NCBI GenBank assembly: GCA_023663915.1
Contig: JAMPGN010000009.1
Coordinates: forward strand, 1 to 41,443
Length of the DNA stretch: 41,443 nt
Source of the DNA: Eubacterium sp.
GTDB taxonomy: Bacteria; Bacillota_A; Clostridia; Lachnospirales; Lachnospiraceae
Direction of reading: 5' to 3'
The notes under the pieces are model-generated. The model ran no database searches and was not told the origin of the DNA. It worked only from the letters and a program-made list of their open reading frames with translations. A program made the translations under genes and the position numbers. Of this stretch, positions 8,676-17,916 are shown piece by piece (the stretch's first letter is position 1; the number at the start of each line of letters is the position of its first letter).

Positions 8676-8894
8676 TTACCCGAATGTATTTCTGATTTTA
8701 CCAAGTTCATTGCGGTTTTCCACCCAGTCTTCCACATATCCGCAATCACAGCAGACATAGCGCGCCACGGGAACTCTCTCCACGGTCACAAATTTTGTGA
8801 TGCAGATACTGTTCGCCAGATAGCGGTGTGCATCGTCCGGCACGCGAACAATGTTATGCGAGTTACATTTTGGACAACATTTTACATTTTTCAA
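8676..8894 (-). CDS. Small zinc-ribbon protein
   Basis: The 72-residue protein carries two cysteine pairs, C7-x2-C10 and C48-x2-C51, the typical knuckles of a zinc ribbon. I do not recognise a specific function. I choose the TTG at 8894 as start because GGAGG lies 7 bases before it; an in-frame ATG at 8915 lacks a comparable site. The first 32 bases overlap the end of the ABC permease gene, so it is the last gene of that operon and probably translationally coupled. A role in assembly or regulation of the exporter is possible but unsupported. A domain of this kind could also bind nucleic acid. Confidence 0.7.
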   Translation of the reverse strand: MKNVKCCPKCNSHNIVRVPDDAHRYLANSICITKFVTVERVPVARYVCCDCGYVEDWVENRNELGKIRNTFG

Positions 8895-10005
8895 TCTTGT
8901 TTCCTCCAATCTCAAAAAATAAGAACCCCAGACATTCCGCGATTACAATAGGAATCCATACCCATACCATAATCGGTCTTGCCCCGATTAAAACTGCAAG
9001 CAACATCATCACTCCCGGAACAATATATTTTCGCGGATGATGCCATAAATCATTCTCAATCTTCCAATTCTGGATAGGGAAATGCCATTCCAGAACCACC
9101 GACAAGACCGCACTCTGCAGAGCAAAAAGCCCCGCCGTCAAAATATTTGTACCCACAACCCCACCATTTTGAAACTGCCAGCTCATCAGATAAATACTGT
9201 CTGTAGCCATATTGACCACAAATAAAAAGAAGCAGTACCAACCACCAAAACGCACCGCCTGTCCCGGAAGCATCCGGACAGCCCGCTCCAGTTCACGGTC
9301 GCATGACAGCAAAACGCAGACAGGCGTATTCAGACTCAAAATCGCAAATCCCAGCGGCATGACATTCAGGCCCTCAAACTCTCCAAGCAACAACGGCAGA
9401 AAACAGGCAACCACCCATAGCCCAACCATATTCATCCGATAGCTTTTGTTTGCAGTTAAATACCGAAACAAGTACACCAAAATATTCCCTTTCCTCCGTC
9501 TCTTTCTACCCGCGGTCAGCCTTGCCGCTGATGCAGAACGGTAAAACGCATATGCGTCAACGGACAATATTTTCTTTCCTGTGAGCATGATGCGCCACAC
9601 CGCCGCCAGCAGACAACCACTGCATGCACACAACACTGTCACTACAAATTGTATAACTTCCCACCTCCCAACGACAATAAAGAGTGTTAGCACTGCCAAA
9701 GTTTTTGTTATCAGCGTATAACTCCCGAAGGCAAGCATATAAGCTCCGACCAGCCTTCTATTATCAAATGGAAGCATGAATAGCCCCATCATTGACTCCG
9801 CATTCTGTGCCGAACCCAGCGACCGCCACATCACCCCCAGCGAAAAAAATGTCATTGTCAGATAAAAGATAGACGGAGCCACCGCCACTTTGATTCCCAT
9901 AACAGAAACCACATAGTAGACAATCAGACATAGAAATACACTTTTCCCCACACGTTCATACCGTGCCCCCAATAACTGCTTTGAAATTGCATAAAATGAT
10001 TTCAT
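8863..10005 (-). CDS. ABC-2 type exporter permease
   Basis: The roughly 380-residue protein is rich in hydrophobic stretches (about ten), as expected for the membrane half of an ABC-2 type exporter. No sequence motif pins down the substrate. I prefer the ATG at 10005 (protein start MKSFYAISKQLL) because AAGGAA lies upstream; the frame continues to a TTG at 10056 with no good binding site. The gene follows its ATPase partner (10063-10827) by under 60 bases and overlaps the zinc-ribbon gene. Likely cargo are peptides, lipids or drugs; adjacency to the LytTR/GHKL pair makes antimicrobial-peptide export or resistance a reasonable guess. Confidence 0.75.
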   Translation of the reverse strand: MKSFYAISKQLLGARYERVGKSVFLCLIVYYVVSVMGIKVAVAPSIFYLTMTFFSLGVMWRSLGSAQNAESMMGLFMLPFDNRRLVGAYMLAFGSYTLITKTLAVLTLFIVVGRWEVIQFVVTVLCACSGCLLAAVWRIMLTGKKILSVDAYAFYRSASAARLTAGRKRRRKGNILVYLFRYLTANKSYRMNMVGLWVVACFLPLLLGEFEGLNVMPLGFAILSLNTPVCVLLSCDRELERAVRMLPGQAVRFGGWYCFFLFVVNMATDSIYLMSWQFQNGGVVGTNILTAGLFALQSAVLSVVLEWHFPIQNWKIENDLWHHPRKYIVPGVMMLLAVLIGARPIMVWVWIPIVIAECLGFLFFEIGGNKIEKCKMLSKM

Positions 10006-10062
10006 ATTTTTATCATTCCTTTCCAAGGCACAAACAGTTTGTGAAAGATTTATCAAATTCTT

Positions 10063-10827
10063 TCACTCTTCACCCTCCGCAAGCGTTTCCCGAATCCTCC
10101 CCGCCTCAATTTCTTGTCCGATGAAACTGCGCTTGATCCTTCCCTGCTCTAAAACAAGTACCCTGTCGGAAGTCAGACAGATACTTTCAAGAATATGCGA
10201 GGAAAAAAGAACCGTTCCGTATTGCCGATAACTATTGATCTGCCGGTAAAGAAATTCTGTGCTCTGAAAGTCAAGCCCGTTCACAGGCTCGTCCAGCAAA
10301 AGCAATTTCGGTCGCAATGCAAAAGCCGTAATCAGATAAACTTTTTTCAGATTACCCGTAGACAGCTCTTTCAACAGCACATCCGTATAATCCTCAAAAT
10401 GAAACCCCTGTATCAGCTCCGAAACATCCGGCAACTCTCTCCCGTATGACGATGCCGCATAAGACAAATATTCATGAAAGGTAAAATATGGAAAAGACCG
10501 ATCCTCTGCAAACACCGTATACCGCTCCCGTTTAAACTCATTGTTTCGGAACAAAGATGCATTTCCCTGTAAGGTTTTATGGAAAAACTTCCTTGCAGAA
10601 TGTTCCCCCATGAAAACTCTCCCCATAAAAGCAATCTCTTCCACGCGCAGACTATCCATCAGCCCGGACACAGCCTTGATAAATGTGGTTTTACCAGCCC
10701 CGTTCAGTCCGATCAAACCGACGACCTCATTTATCCCCAGTTTAATAGAAAAGTCGGAAAGCACAGGTTTGTCTGGCATATACCAGACGCACATATTTTT
10801 CATTGCAAGCAATATGGAATCGTCCAT
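10063..10827 (-). CDS. ABC transporter ATP-binding protein
   Basis: The 254-residue nucleotide-binding subunit has Walker A GLNGAGKTT at 40-48, the signature LSTGN in place of the usual LSGGQ, Walker B LLLLDEPVNGLD, and the switch histidine in SSHIL. It would energise the permease encoded immediately downstream. The ATG at 10827 has GGAGG at 6 bases. It is the first gene of a three-gene operon (ATPase, permease, zinc ribbon), divergent from the TetR regulator at 11071 across a 243-base promoter region. Confidence 0.92.
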   Translation of the reverse strand: MDDSILLAMKNMCVWYMPDKPVLSDFSIKLGINEVVGLIGLNGAGKTTFIKAVSGLMDSLRVEEIAFMGRVFMGEHSARKFFHKTLQGNASLFRNNEFKRERYTVFAEDRSFPYFTFHEYLSYAASSYGRELPDVSELIQGFHFEDYTDVLLKELSTGNLKKVYLITAFALRPKLLLLDEPVNGLDFQSTEFLYRQINSYRQYGTVLFSSHILESICLTSDRVLVLEQGRIKRSFIGQEIEAGRIRETLAEGEE

Positions 10828-10954
10828 CTTACTACCTCCGATCGTTTTTGTCTTAAATCATGTATCCAACATAACGCAAGATGGACGTTTCTGCGCTTAT
10901 GTCCTCAATCGGTAGGTTTTTGACCACGAAAATCAAAAAATCCCCTTCTCAAAA

Positions 10955-10995
10955 ACGGTCAACGACGTATAATTATAATTAACCGCAACGGTCAA
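10955..10995. promoter_or_regulatory. Divergent promoter region with paired ACGGTCAA direct repeats
   Basis: Two copies of ACGGTCAA (10955-10962 and 10988-10995) flank an AT-rich core containing TATAAT (10968-10973). On the minus strand TTGACC (plus 10990-10995), a 17-base spacer and TTATAC form a weak promoter toward the ABC operon at 10827. The repeats are candidate binding sites for the TetR protein or the LytTR regulator. The rest of 10828-11070 shows nothing else I can name. Confidence 0.35.
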
Positions 10996-11070
10996 AAAAA
11001 CGAGCTAACGCTTGTTTTTGCATAAGAATTTCCTAATGGAAACTGCCTCCGGCATGAATAGGAGTATCTC

Positions 11071-11685
11071 ATGAACGACAAATTTTTCACCCTGCCAAAA
11101 TCCAAACAGGAAGCCATCATCAATGCCGGCTTCCACGTCTTTTCCCAAAATTCCTATAAGAAAAGCCCTATGAGCGAGATTGCAGACGCCGCTGGAATCA
11201 GTAAATCCCTGCTTTTCCATTATTTTCATAACAAAAAGGAACTGTACCTTTTTCTATGGGATCAGTGCACAAAGATCACTCTGGATGCCATCGAAAAGAA
11301 CAGATGTTACGAGCAGAAAGATTTATTCGACATCATGTATATGGGATTGAAAACGAAAGTTGACATTATGCGGCAATATCCCGATCTGGGCGCTTTTTCC
11401 ATCAAATTCTACTATGAAAAAGATCCCGCCGTGTGTGCCGATATCCAGAGATTGATCGCTAAGCATACCGACTTTGAATCCAATGCGGGGCTGGCAAAAC
11501 TCGACCCTTCACAGTTCGTCCCCGGACTTGACCTGCAGATGATGTACAAAGATATGTATTGGGCGGCGGAAGGCTGGCTGTGGGAGAGAACTCAGCAGGG
11601 TAACTTGGATGTAGACACCATGGAACAGGAATTTGAGAAACTGGTCGATTTCTGGAAATCCGTTTATAAACGAAAAGAGAGATAA
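11071..11685 (+). CDS. TetR-family transcriptional regulator
   Basis: The 204-residue protein has the N-terminal TetR helix-turn-helix (about 10-56; recognition part ISKSLLFHYFHNKKELY) and a variable ligand-binding C-terminal domain. The ATG at 11071 follows TAGGAG at 8 bases. It lies 45 bases before an ABC ATPase gene on the same strand, so it most likely represses this exporter operon and is released by a small-molecule inducer, as known for the family. The inducer cannot be told from sequence. Confidence 0.92.
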   Translation: MNDKFFTLPKSKQEAIINAGFHVFSQNSYKKSPMSEIADAAGISKSLLFHYFHNKKELYLFLWDQCTKITLDAIEKNRCYEQKDLFDIMYMGLKTKVDIMRQYPDLGAFSIKFYYEKDPAVCADIQRLIAKHTDFESNAGLAKLDPSQFVPGLDLQMMYKDMYWAAEGWLWERTQQGNLDVDTMEQEFEKLVDFWKSVYKRKER

Positions 11686-11730
11686 CCCAAATAGAATGTA
11701 TCCCGACTATATTTCATATGGAGAAATGCT

Positions 11731-12621
11731 ATGAACACAAACGCAATACAAATTTCAAGCCTAACCAAATCATATGGGAAATCCAGAGGAATCATTGATC
11801 TGTCCCTGTCGGTAAAAGAAGGAGAATTTTTCGGCTTCATTGGTCCAAACGGCGCGGGGAAATCCACGACAATCCGCACTTTGCTTGGACTGATCACCCC
11901 CGACTCCGGATCGGCACAGGTATTTGGAATGGATATCTGCCGGGAGCGGGAAAAGATTTTATCCGACCTAGGTTATCTCCCTTCCGAAGCCGTGTTTTAT
12001 TCCGGCACGAAAGTACGGGATATCCTCAAACTGTCTGCCGACCTTCGCCAAAAAGATTGCAAAAAGGAAGCCGCCGCCTTGTGTGACCGCTTACAGCTCG
12101 ACCCGTCCCGAAAGGTATCGGAACTTTCTTTCGGCAACCGCAAAAAATTAGCCATTGTCTGTGCTCTCCAACACATGCCGCGCCTTCTGGTCTTGGACGA
12201 ACCCACCGGCGGTTTAGACCCCTTGATGCAGAAGGAATTTTTCGCTATTCTGGAAGAGCGGAACAAACAGGGCGCCACCATATTTATCTCAAGCCATATT
12301 TTGTCGGAAATCCAGCACAACTGCACAAGGGCAGCAATTATCCGCGAAGGACACATTATCGCCTGTGACAGTGTGGATGCCTTGTCACAGACCAACGCAA
12401 AGCGGGTCACGGTTCACGGCAGTATATCGCTTCGCGAAAATGAAACATTCCGAAATATAGAAGAAGCGAACGGTACAGTTAGTTTTCTTTACAGCGGAGA
12501 GATCAAATTGTTACTCCATACTCTCAGTGAAAGTGACATAACCGATCTGTCGATATCAGAACCGGATCTGGAAGAAATTTTCTTACATTACTACAAGAAA
12601 ATCGCTTCGCGATTATCTTGA
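11731..12621 (+). CDS. ABC transporter ATP-binding protein (CcmA/drug-export type)
   Basis: The 296-residue protein has Walker A GPNGAGKST at 38-46, signature LSFGN at 132-136, and Walker B LLVLDEPTGGLDP around 152-164, followed by a C-terminal extension typical of ATPases for ABC-2 exporters (DrrA/BcrA-like). It would pair with the permease at 12702-13487. The ATG at 11731 is preceded by GGAGA. Its 3' end and the following gap contain two small hairpins. Substrate unknown; TetR control suggests a drug or toxic compound. Confidence 0.92.
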   Translation: MNTNAIQISSLTKSYGKSRGIIDLSLSVKEGEFFGFIGPNGAGKSTTIRTLLGLITPDSGSAQVFGMDICREREKILSDLGYLPSEAVFYSGTKVRDILKLSADLRQKDCKKEAAALCDRLQLDPSRKVSELSFGNRKKLAIVCALQHMPRLLVLDEPTGGLDPLMQKEFFAILEERNKQGATIFISSHILSEIQHNCTRAAIIREGHIIACDSVDALSQTNAKRVTVHGSISLRENETFRNIEEANGTVSFLYSGEIKLLLHTLSESDITDLSISEPDLEEIFLHYYKKIASRLS

Positions 12622-12640
12622 GAAGAACCTTCGGTTCTTC
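12622..12640 (+). repeat. Perfect 8-bp hairpin between the ABC ATPase and permease genes
   Basis: Arms GAAGAACC and GGTTCTTC (12622-12629, 12633-12640) with a TTC loop start one base after the ATPase stop codon. A second stem ATCGC/GCGAT with the same TTC loop lies at 12601-12613 inside the gene end. No T-run follows, so it is more likely an mRNA-stability or coupling element than a terminator. Confidence 0.4.
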
Positions 12641-12701
12641 CACTCTTTGTAGGAATTTCCTATAACTAAAAAAGGCTCACCTGCAAGAAAGGCTGGCAAC
12701 T

Positions 12702-13487
12702 ATGACTCTCATCAGACATGAACTAAGACAAAACTGGAAATCCCTGATAATCTGGACGCTTTCTATCGGGTTTTTTGTCGCAATATGCGTATTTCTGTAT
12801 CCGGAGATGGAGAATGAGATGGAAGGCGTAAATGACATGTTTTCTTCGATGGGTTCCTTTACCGCCGCTTTTGGGATGGACCGACTCAACTTTGGTACGC
12901 TGATCGGTTTCTATGCCGTCGAGTGCGGAAATATTTTAGGGATTGGCGGTGCTTTCTTCGCCTCGCTTATCGGAATAAACGCCCTCGCAAAAGAAGAAAA
13001 AGAACGGACTGCGGAATTTCTACTGACTCATCCCATAAACAGGATACACATCATCACCGGAAAACTGGTTGCCGTCCTGATACAAATTCTTATGATGAAC
13101 ATTGTCATTTTTATATTATCAATCGCATCCATAGCCGCAATCGGTGAAGGTATCCCTTGGAAGGAAATTACCCTTCTGCATTTATCTTATTTTCTGATAC
13201 AGATTGAACTGTCGGGAATCTGTTTCGGGATCTCCGCTTTCTTAAGACACGGAGGACTCGGAATCGGCTTAGGACTCGCTACAATTATGTATTTTCTGAA
13301 TATTATCGCGAATATCTCAGAAAGCGCAAAGTTTCTGAAATATATCACTCCGTTTGGATATGCCGAAGGCGCAGACATTATTGCTGATATGAGTTTAGAT
13401 ACCGACAAGATTTTACTCGGCATCATCTATATGTCCATCGCAATTTTTCTCGCATATTGGAAATACAGCAGAAAAGATATCCAGTGA
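12702..13487 (+). CDS. ABC-2 type exporter permease
   Basis: The 261-residue integral membrane protein shows about six hydrophobic segments, with the first at about 16-35 and the last near the C-terminus (ILLGIIYMSIAIFLAYW), and the ABC-2 loop containing EEKERTAEFLLTHPI at about 96-110, a segment frequent in this permease family. It forms the exporter with the ATPase at 11731-12621. The ATG at 12702 has AAAGG upstream. The gene ends convergently with the GH13 gene; a weak stem (GTGAT/ATCAC) overlaps its stop codon. Confidence 0.88.
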   Translation: MTLIRHELRQNWKSLIIWTLSIGFFVAICVFLYPEMENEMEGVNDMFSSMGSFTAAFGMDRLNFGTLIGFYAVECGNILGIGGAFFASLIGINALAKEEKERTAEFLLTHPINRIHIITGKLVAVLIQILMMNIVIFILSIASIAAIGEGIPWKEITLLHLSYFLIQIELSGICFGISAFLRHGGLGIGLGLATIMYFLNIIANISESAKFLKYITPFGYAEGADIIADMSLDTDKILLGIIYMSIAIFLAYWKYSRKDIQ

Positions 13488-13521
13488 TAATATCACTTTT
13501 GTCTTGAACAAATCTCTAAAA

Positions 13522-13563
13522 TTGACAATAAAAGGAGCTTAACCCATCAAAGTCAAGCCCCTT
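13522..13563 (-). terminator. Rho-independent terminator of the GH13 gene
   Basis: On the minus strand AAGGGGCTT and AAGCTCCTT (plus 13555-13563 and 13532-13540) pair over 9 bp with one G-U, enclose 14 bases and are followed by TTTATT. In the opposite direction the G-U becomes a mismatch and no T-run follows. Confidence 0.6.
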
Positions 13564-13586
13564 CCTCAAAGGTGCATGTTATATCC

Positions 13587-15716
13587 TTAGACAAATTGCA
13601 AGAAATTTTTGATCTCATGTTCTTCATAGCGCAGGATAATCGCAGAGGTTGCCGGAAGCGTTATCGTAACTTTGCCGGATATGACCGGATACTCTTTCTC
13701 CTCAGTCGTATATCCTTCCGCCGTCGTCAATAGAAGCTGCTTCATCGTACAATCCTTCGGAACTCCAAGATACCATACCGACATCTCTTTCGTGATCTCG
13801 TGATCGTTGTTATTCACCAAAATCACCGACTGTCCCTGTCTCGTGAATCTGCCGTAGCCAATCACATTATAATCGCTTTCCATATATTTAAGCGAACCTG
13901 TCAAAAACTCCTTATTTTCTTTGTGAATCTTAATGATTTTCTTATGGAAATCGATCAGCTCCTGATCTTCACGCCCCCAAGGATAAGTACGCCTGTTATC
14001 GGGATCGGTAAAACCGCACACGCCTGCCTCATCGCCATAATATATGGTCGGCGCACCGGGCCATGTCATCTGAATCACTACCGCCTCTCTTAAAACCGCC
14101 TTATTGATCCCCGTATTCGCCGCCTCTGGCCCGAGCGTACTCGTCCTGCCGACTTTTCTGTTGGTTCTGGTCAAAAACCGGGAGTGATCATGGTTCGACA
14201 ATTCATTCATCGCCACCTGCAGAGACGGCGTGGTGAAGCTTGCTCCGTGATGCTGCATTGCTCCCCAGAAACTATCGGCATTGCCGCGCAAATCTTCCCT
14301 GTAATCATCGCTATGCTTCTGCATACCCGTCAAAAACCACGTTACCGGCTCCATAAACGCATCATAGTTCATGACCGTATCCCACTCATCACCCTGAAGC
14401 CAGTCTTTGGGACTGCCGTAATGCTCCGCCAGTATGATCGCATCGGGATTCGCCATCTTGACCGTCTTGCGGAACTCTTTCCAGAAATTGTGGTTAAACT
14501 CCGGTGAATGACCAAGATCCGCCGCCACATCCAATCTCCATCCGTCTACATTGTATGGCGGTGAGAGCCATTTCCTTGCCACATACAATACATAATCTAC
14601 CAGATGTCTTGAATTTTCATAGTTCAGTTTCGGTAACGTCTCATGTCCCCACCATCCATCATAAGAACTGTTATAGGGCCATCTATGGTCATCATAAAAT
14701 TGAAAATAATCACGATACACGCTATCCTGAGAAATATACGCGCCTTTCTCGTATCCCGGCGCATTCTCATAAATACGTTCCCTGTCCATCCATTTATTAA
14801 AAGATCCGCAATGATTAAACACACCATCAAGAATAACTTTCATTCCTCTCCGATGCGCCTCCTTGACTACTTCTGCAAAAAGCGCATTGCTCGCCTCCAG
14901 ATTTTCCTTGTTGGATACGCGGTCAATATATCTCGTTGCAAAACGGTTTTCCCGCTGATCCGGTGCGAGGAGTTCCCCCACATCATGGACAATCCTGCCA
15001 AAATGCGGATCGATATAATCATAATCCTGAATATCATATTTATGATTGGATGGGGAAACAAACAACGGATTAAAATAAATCACATCCACGCCTAAATCCT
15101 GCAGATAATCCATCTTATCCAATACTCCCTGCAGGTCGCCGCCATAGAACTCCCTGACGCCCATCGTAGCCGGATACTTATTCCAATCCTCCACCCGGAC
15201 TGTCTTGTCATCGATATACTGATACTCATTCGTCAGCACATCATTTGCAGGATCTCCATTATAGAAACGATCTACATAGATCTGATAAAATACAGCACCT
15301 TTCGCCCAATCTGGCGTTTTAAATCCCGGAATCAGCCGAAATTGATAATACTCGTTGATATCTTTACAAACGCCTCTCGTATCATAGAAACAGGTGATTT
15401 TCCCTACCTGTACCTCAAAATAATATGCCAACCTCTCATTCTCTAACTGTATGGAATGGGCGTAATAATCAAAATTATTGTCGCTCTCCGTCTTGAGCAT
15501 AAGATGTTTCTCACCCTTGCAGACTAAGAACACCCGATCAATGTTGTTCTTCGCAGACCGGAAATGAATATTGACTTCTGCATACGCGCTCGGCTCCGGC
15601 GGATATACATAATCTTCTGTCATATCCGAAAACAGTGCTTTCCGATTAAATACCGGACGCATGGAAGCAATATACTGTTGGTTCTTCTCCGCTTTTTGAA
15701 ATAGATTGATATCCAT
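13587..15716 (-). CDS. GH13 alpha-glucanase (neopullulanase/cyclomaltodextrinase-like)
   Basis: This 709-residue glycoside hydrolase cleaves alpha-glucans or maltooligosaccharides. The N-terminal part (about 1-130) resembles the beta-sandwich of neopullulanase-type enzymes, the catalytic barrel runs from about 135 to 610, and a small beta C-terminal domain follows. Family-13 motifs are present: DGVFNH at 297-302, GWRLD with nucleophile D396, the acid/base E431 in LAEHYG, and transition-state D510 in NHD. There is no signal peptide, so it is intracellular, consistent with degrading imported maltodextrin. The ATG at 15716 has AAAGG at about 10 bases. It stands alone, with its own terminator and a weak promoter candidate. 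Exact specificity cannot be read from sequence. Confidence 0.92.
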   Translation of the reverse strand: MDINLFQKAEKNQQYIASMRPVFNRKALFSDMTEDYVYPPEPSAYAEVNIHFRSAKNNIDRVFLVCKGEKHLMLKTESDNNFDYYAHSIQLENERLAYYFEVQVGKITCFYDTRGVCKDINEYYQFRLIPGFKTPDWAKGAVFYQIYVDRFYNGDPANDVLTNEYQYIDDKTVRVEDWNKYPATMGVREFYGGDLQGVLDKMDYLQDLGVDVIYFNPLFVSPSNHKYDIQDYDYIDPHFGRIVHDVGELLAPDQRENRFATRYIDRVSNKENLEASNALFAEVVKEAHRRGMKVILDGVFNHCGSFNKWMDRERIYENAPGYEKGAYISQDSVYRDYFQFYDDHRWPYNSSYDGWWGHETLPKLNYENSRHLVDYVLYVARKWLSPPYNVDGWRLDVAADLGHSPEFNHNFWKEFRKTVKMANPDAIILAEHYGSPKDWLQGDEWDTVMNYDAFMEPVTWFLTGMQKHSDDYREDLRGNADSFWGAMQHHGASFTTPSLQVAMNELSNHDHSRFLTRTNRKVGRTSTLGPEAANTGINKAVLREAVVIQMTWPGAPTIYYGDEAGVCGFTDPDNRRTYPWGREDQELIDFHKKIIKIHKENKEFLTGSLKYMESDYNVIGYGRFTRQGQSVILVNNNDHEITKEMSVWYLGVPKDCTMKQLLLTTAEGYTTEEKEYPVISGKVTITLPATSAIILRYEEHEIKNFLQFV

Positions 15717-16047
15717 GTTGGTACGCCTTTCTCCAAAAAACTAGTTATATGTTATTTTATACTATATATTGGGCGGATTCAAGGATTTTAAAGCCAAAAA
15801 GCAAACAAGTTCACTTACAAAGCCCGATTCACGAACTCAAAACACTCTCACAAAGTAAAAAAGACAGTTTATACAAACTGCCTTTTTTAGAGAAGGTATT
15901 TCTTTCTTATGGGGTATAGCAAAAAACTATATAATGTATTGGGGGTTACAAGTAGTATAATAGCATAGCCCCCACCCGTCCACAATACCAAGGATTCACA
16001 AATATTACAATTTCTTATATTCATTTTTGTGCATTTTGCACAACATA
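15717..16047. other. 331-base intergenic region between GH13 and ftsH
   Basis: The stretch holds a weak promoter for GH13 on the minus strand (TTGAAT at plus 15777-15782, TATAAA at plus 15756-15761, spacer only 15 bases), the terminator at 15857-15888, and an 8-bp stem of GGGGG/CCCCC type at 15939-15971 (GGGGGTTA with TAGCCCCC, one G-T pair). No coding potential was seen. Confidence 0.5.
15857..15888 (-). terminator. Rho-independent terminator after ftsH
   Basis: On the minus strand GGCAGTTT and AAACTGTC (plus 15875-15882 and 15863-15870) pair over 8 bp with one G-U around GTAT, followed by TTTTTT. A-runs on both sides make it potentially bidirectional, but the plus strand has a mismatch. 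It closes the tilS-hpt-ftsH operon. Confidence 0.7.
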
Positions 16048-17901
16048 TTATCCCATCGTCATATAGGAATCTTCCGGCTGCGGATATTCCACATCAAATA
16101 ATGCCTCGAACTCTGCACGGTTGATCTTTTCCTTCTGCAGCAGAAGTTCCGCACATTTATGCAGTACACCTTCATGCTTTAAGATAATCTCTTTCGCTTT
16201 CTTATAGCAATCATCAATGATTGCCTTCACTTCCTTATCGATCTCACCGGAAATCGCCTCGCTATGGCTCTTAGCATGTGCAAGATCCCTTCCGATAAAT
16301 ACCTCGTCATCATCGTCATCATAGTTAATCACACCGATATTCTCGGACATACCATAACGAGTGACCATTCTGCGGGCAACCTTGGTTGCTTTCTTAATAT
16401 CGCTTGATGCCCCCGTTGTAATATCATCAAAAATGATCTCCTCCGCGATACGCCCGCCGAGAGATACCATGATGTCTTCTATCATTTTGCCTTTTGTCAA
16501 GAACATTTCATCTTTTTCCGGCAAAGGCATGGTATAACCTGCTGCCCCTAACCCGGTAGGAATAATCGACACGGTATATACGGGACCCACATCGGGAAGT
16601 ACATGGAAGAGAATCGCATGTCCCGCTTCATGGTATGCCGTGATCCTCTTTTCCTTATCGGAAATGATACGGCTTTTCTTCTCCGTACCGATACCGACTT
16701 TGACAAAGGCTTTCTTGATGTCGTCCTGCTTTACAAACACGCGCTCATCCATCGCCGCATTGATTGCCGCTTCATTGAGAAGGTTCTCCAGATCTGCGCC
16801 GGTAAATCCCGCCGTCGTCTGGGCAATCTGCGCTAAATCCACATCATCACCCAAGGGTTTATTCTGCGCATGAACCTTCAATATATCTTCTCTGCCTCTT
16901 ACATCAGGCGGGGCTACCGTAATCTTACGATCGAAACGTCCCGGTCTTAGGATCGCAGGATCTAATATATCTACACGGTTTGTAGCCGCCATCACAATAA
17001 TTCCCTCGTTGACACCGAAACCGTCCATCTCAACAAGTAACTGGTTCAATGTCTGCTCTCGTTCGTCATGTCCGCCGCCCATACCCGTGCCACGGCGTCT
17101 TGCCACTGCATCGATCTCATCAATAAAAATGATACACGGCGCATGTCTCTTTGCCTCCGCAAACATATCACGCACACGCGACGCACCTACGCCGACAAAC
17201 ATTTCCACAAAATCCGATCCGGATATGCTGAAAAACGGCACATTCGCTTCTCCCGCAATCGCCTTGGCAAGAAGTGTCTTACCAGTACCCGGAGCGCCTT
17301 CCAAAAGAATACCCTTGGGAATACGTGCGCCCACTTTCGTGAACTTGCCAGGCTCTTTCAAAAACTCTACAATTTCCTCTAACTCTTCTTTTTCTTCCTT
17401 GAGTCCGGCTACGCTATCCAGTTTGATCTTATTCTCCCCACCCATTGTCAGTTTAGCGCGGCTCCTGCCGAAATTCATCATCTTACCGCCACCGCCGCCG
17501 TTAGCATTCTGCGCATTCATCATCACAAAGAAAAATACACAGACAATTACCACAATCAGAATCGGAAACACACTGTTGAGAAACCAGCTTTCTTCCGGTA
17601 CGCTTTCCACCGTGGGATCGAGTCCGTAACTTCTGACTAACGTTTCCATCTCCGTCACATCCGTCACATATAGAATGTGCTCCTGCCCATTTTTCAACGT
17701 AACTTCCAGAGAACCCGTAGGCGTGTCTTTGTTCGGGCAGATATTGACAATCGCAACCTCATTGTTTTCTAACTGGTTTACAAACTCGCCTCTCGTATAG
17801 CTGTTATTTGTCACTTTCAATGTACCGATCCAGACAGTGAACAGTAACAATCCTATGATAATTACAAAATACAAATAAAAACTTCTGTTATTCCTACTCA
17901 A
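16048..17901 (-). CDS. ftsH: ATP-dependent zinc metalloprotease FtsH
   Basis: The 617-residue membrane-anchored AAA+ protease degrades misfolded and regulatory membrane proteins and, in Bacillus, affects sporulation. Two transmembrane helices (about 8-26 and 111-128) bracket an extracytoplasmic domain. The AAA module has Walker A GAPGTGKT at 202-209, Walker B IIFIDEID ending at 254, and the second region of homology with R319/R322. The zinc site is HEAGH (H434, H438) with a downstream Asp in SSDIKKAT. The start is a TTG at 17901 with GAGG 6 bases upstream, encoding MSRNNRS. It lies 15 bases after hpt, in the conserved tilS-hpt-ftsH order. Confidence 0.97.
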   Translation of the reverse strand: MSRNNRSFYLYFVIIIGLLLFTVWIGTLKVTNNSYTRGEFVNQLENNEVAIVNICPNKDTPTGSLEVTLKNGQEHILYVTDVTEMETLVRSYGLDPTVESVPEESWFLNSVFPILIVVIVCVFFFVMMNAQNANGGGGGKMMNFGRSRAKLTMGGENKIKLDSVAGLKEEKEELEEIVEFLKEPGKFTKVGARIPKGILLEGAPGTGKTLLAKAIAGEANVPFFSISGSDFVEMFVGVGASRVRDMFAEAKRHAPCIIFIDEIDAVARRRGTGMGGGHDEREQTLNQLLVEMDGFGVNEGIIVMAATNRVDILDPAILRPGRFDRKITVAPPDVRGREDILKVHAQNKPLGDDVDLAQIAQTTAGFTGADLENLLNEAAINAAMDERVFVKQDDIKKAFVKVGIGTEKKSRIISDKEKRITAYHEAGHAILFHVLPDVGPVYTVSIIPTGLGAAGYTMPLPEKDEMFLTKGKMIEDIMVSLGGRIAEEIIFDDITTGASSDIKKATKVARRMVTRYGMSENIGVINYDDDDDEVFIGRDLAHAKSHSEAISGEIDKEVKAIIDDCYKKAKEIILKHEGVLHKCAELLLQKEKINRAEFEALFDVEYPQPEDSYMTMG

Positions 17902-17916
17902 AGCAAACCTCTTTCA

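Noticed and set aside
15939..15971. GGGGG/CCCCC stem as the ftsH terminator
   Set aside because: No T-run follows the stem on either strand, whereas the hairpin at 15857-15888 has a proper T-run.
17009..17629. 206-codon plus-strand frame opposite ftsH
   Set aside because: It lies wholly within ftsH on the other strand, and the ftsH motifs are all intact. The frame has Ser/Pro-rich shadow composition.
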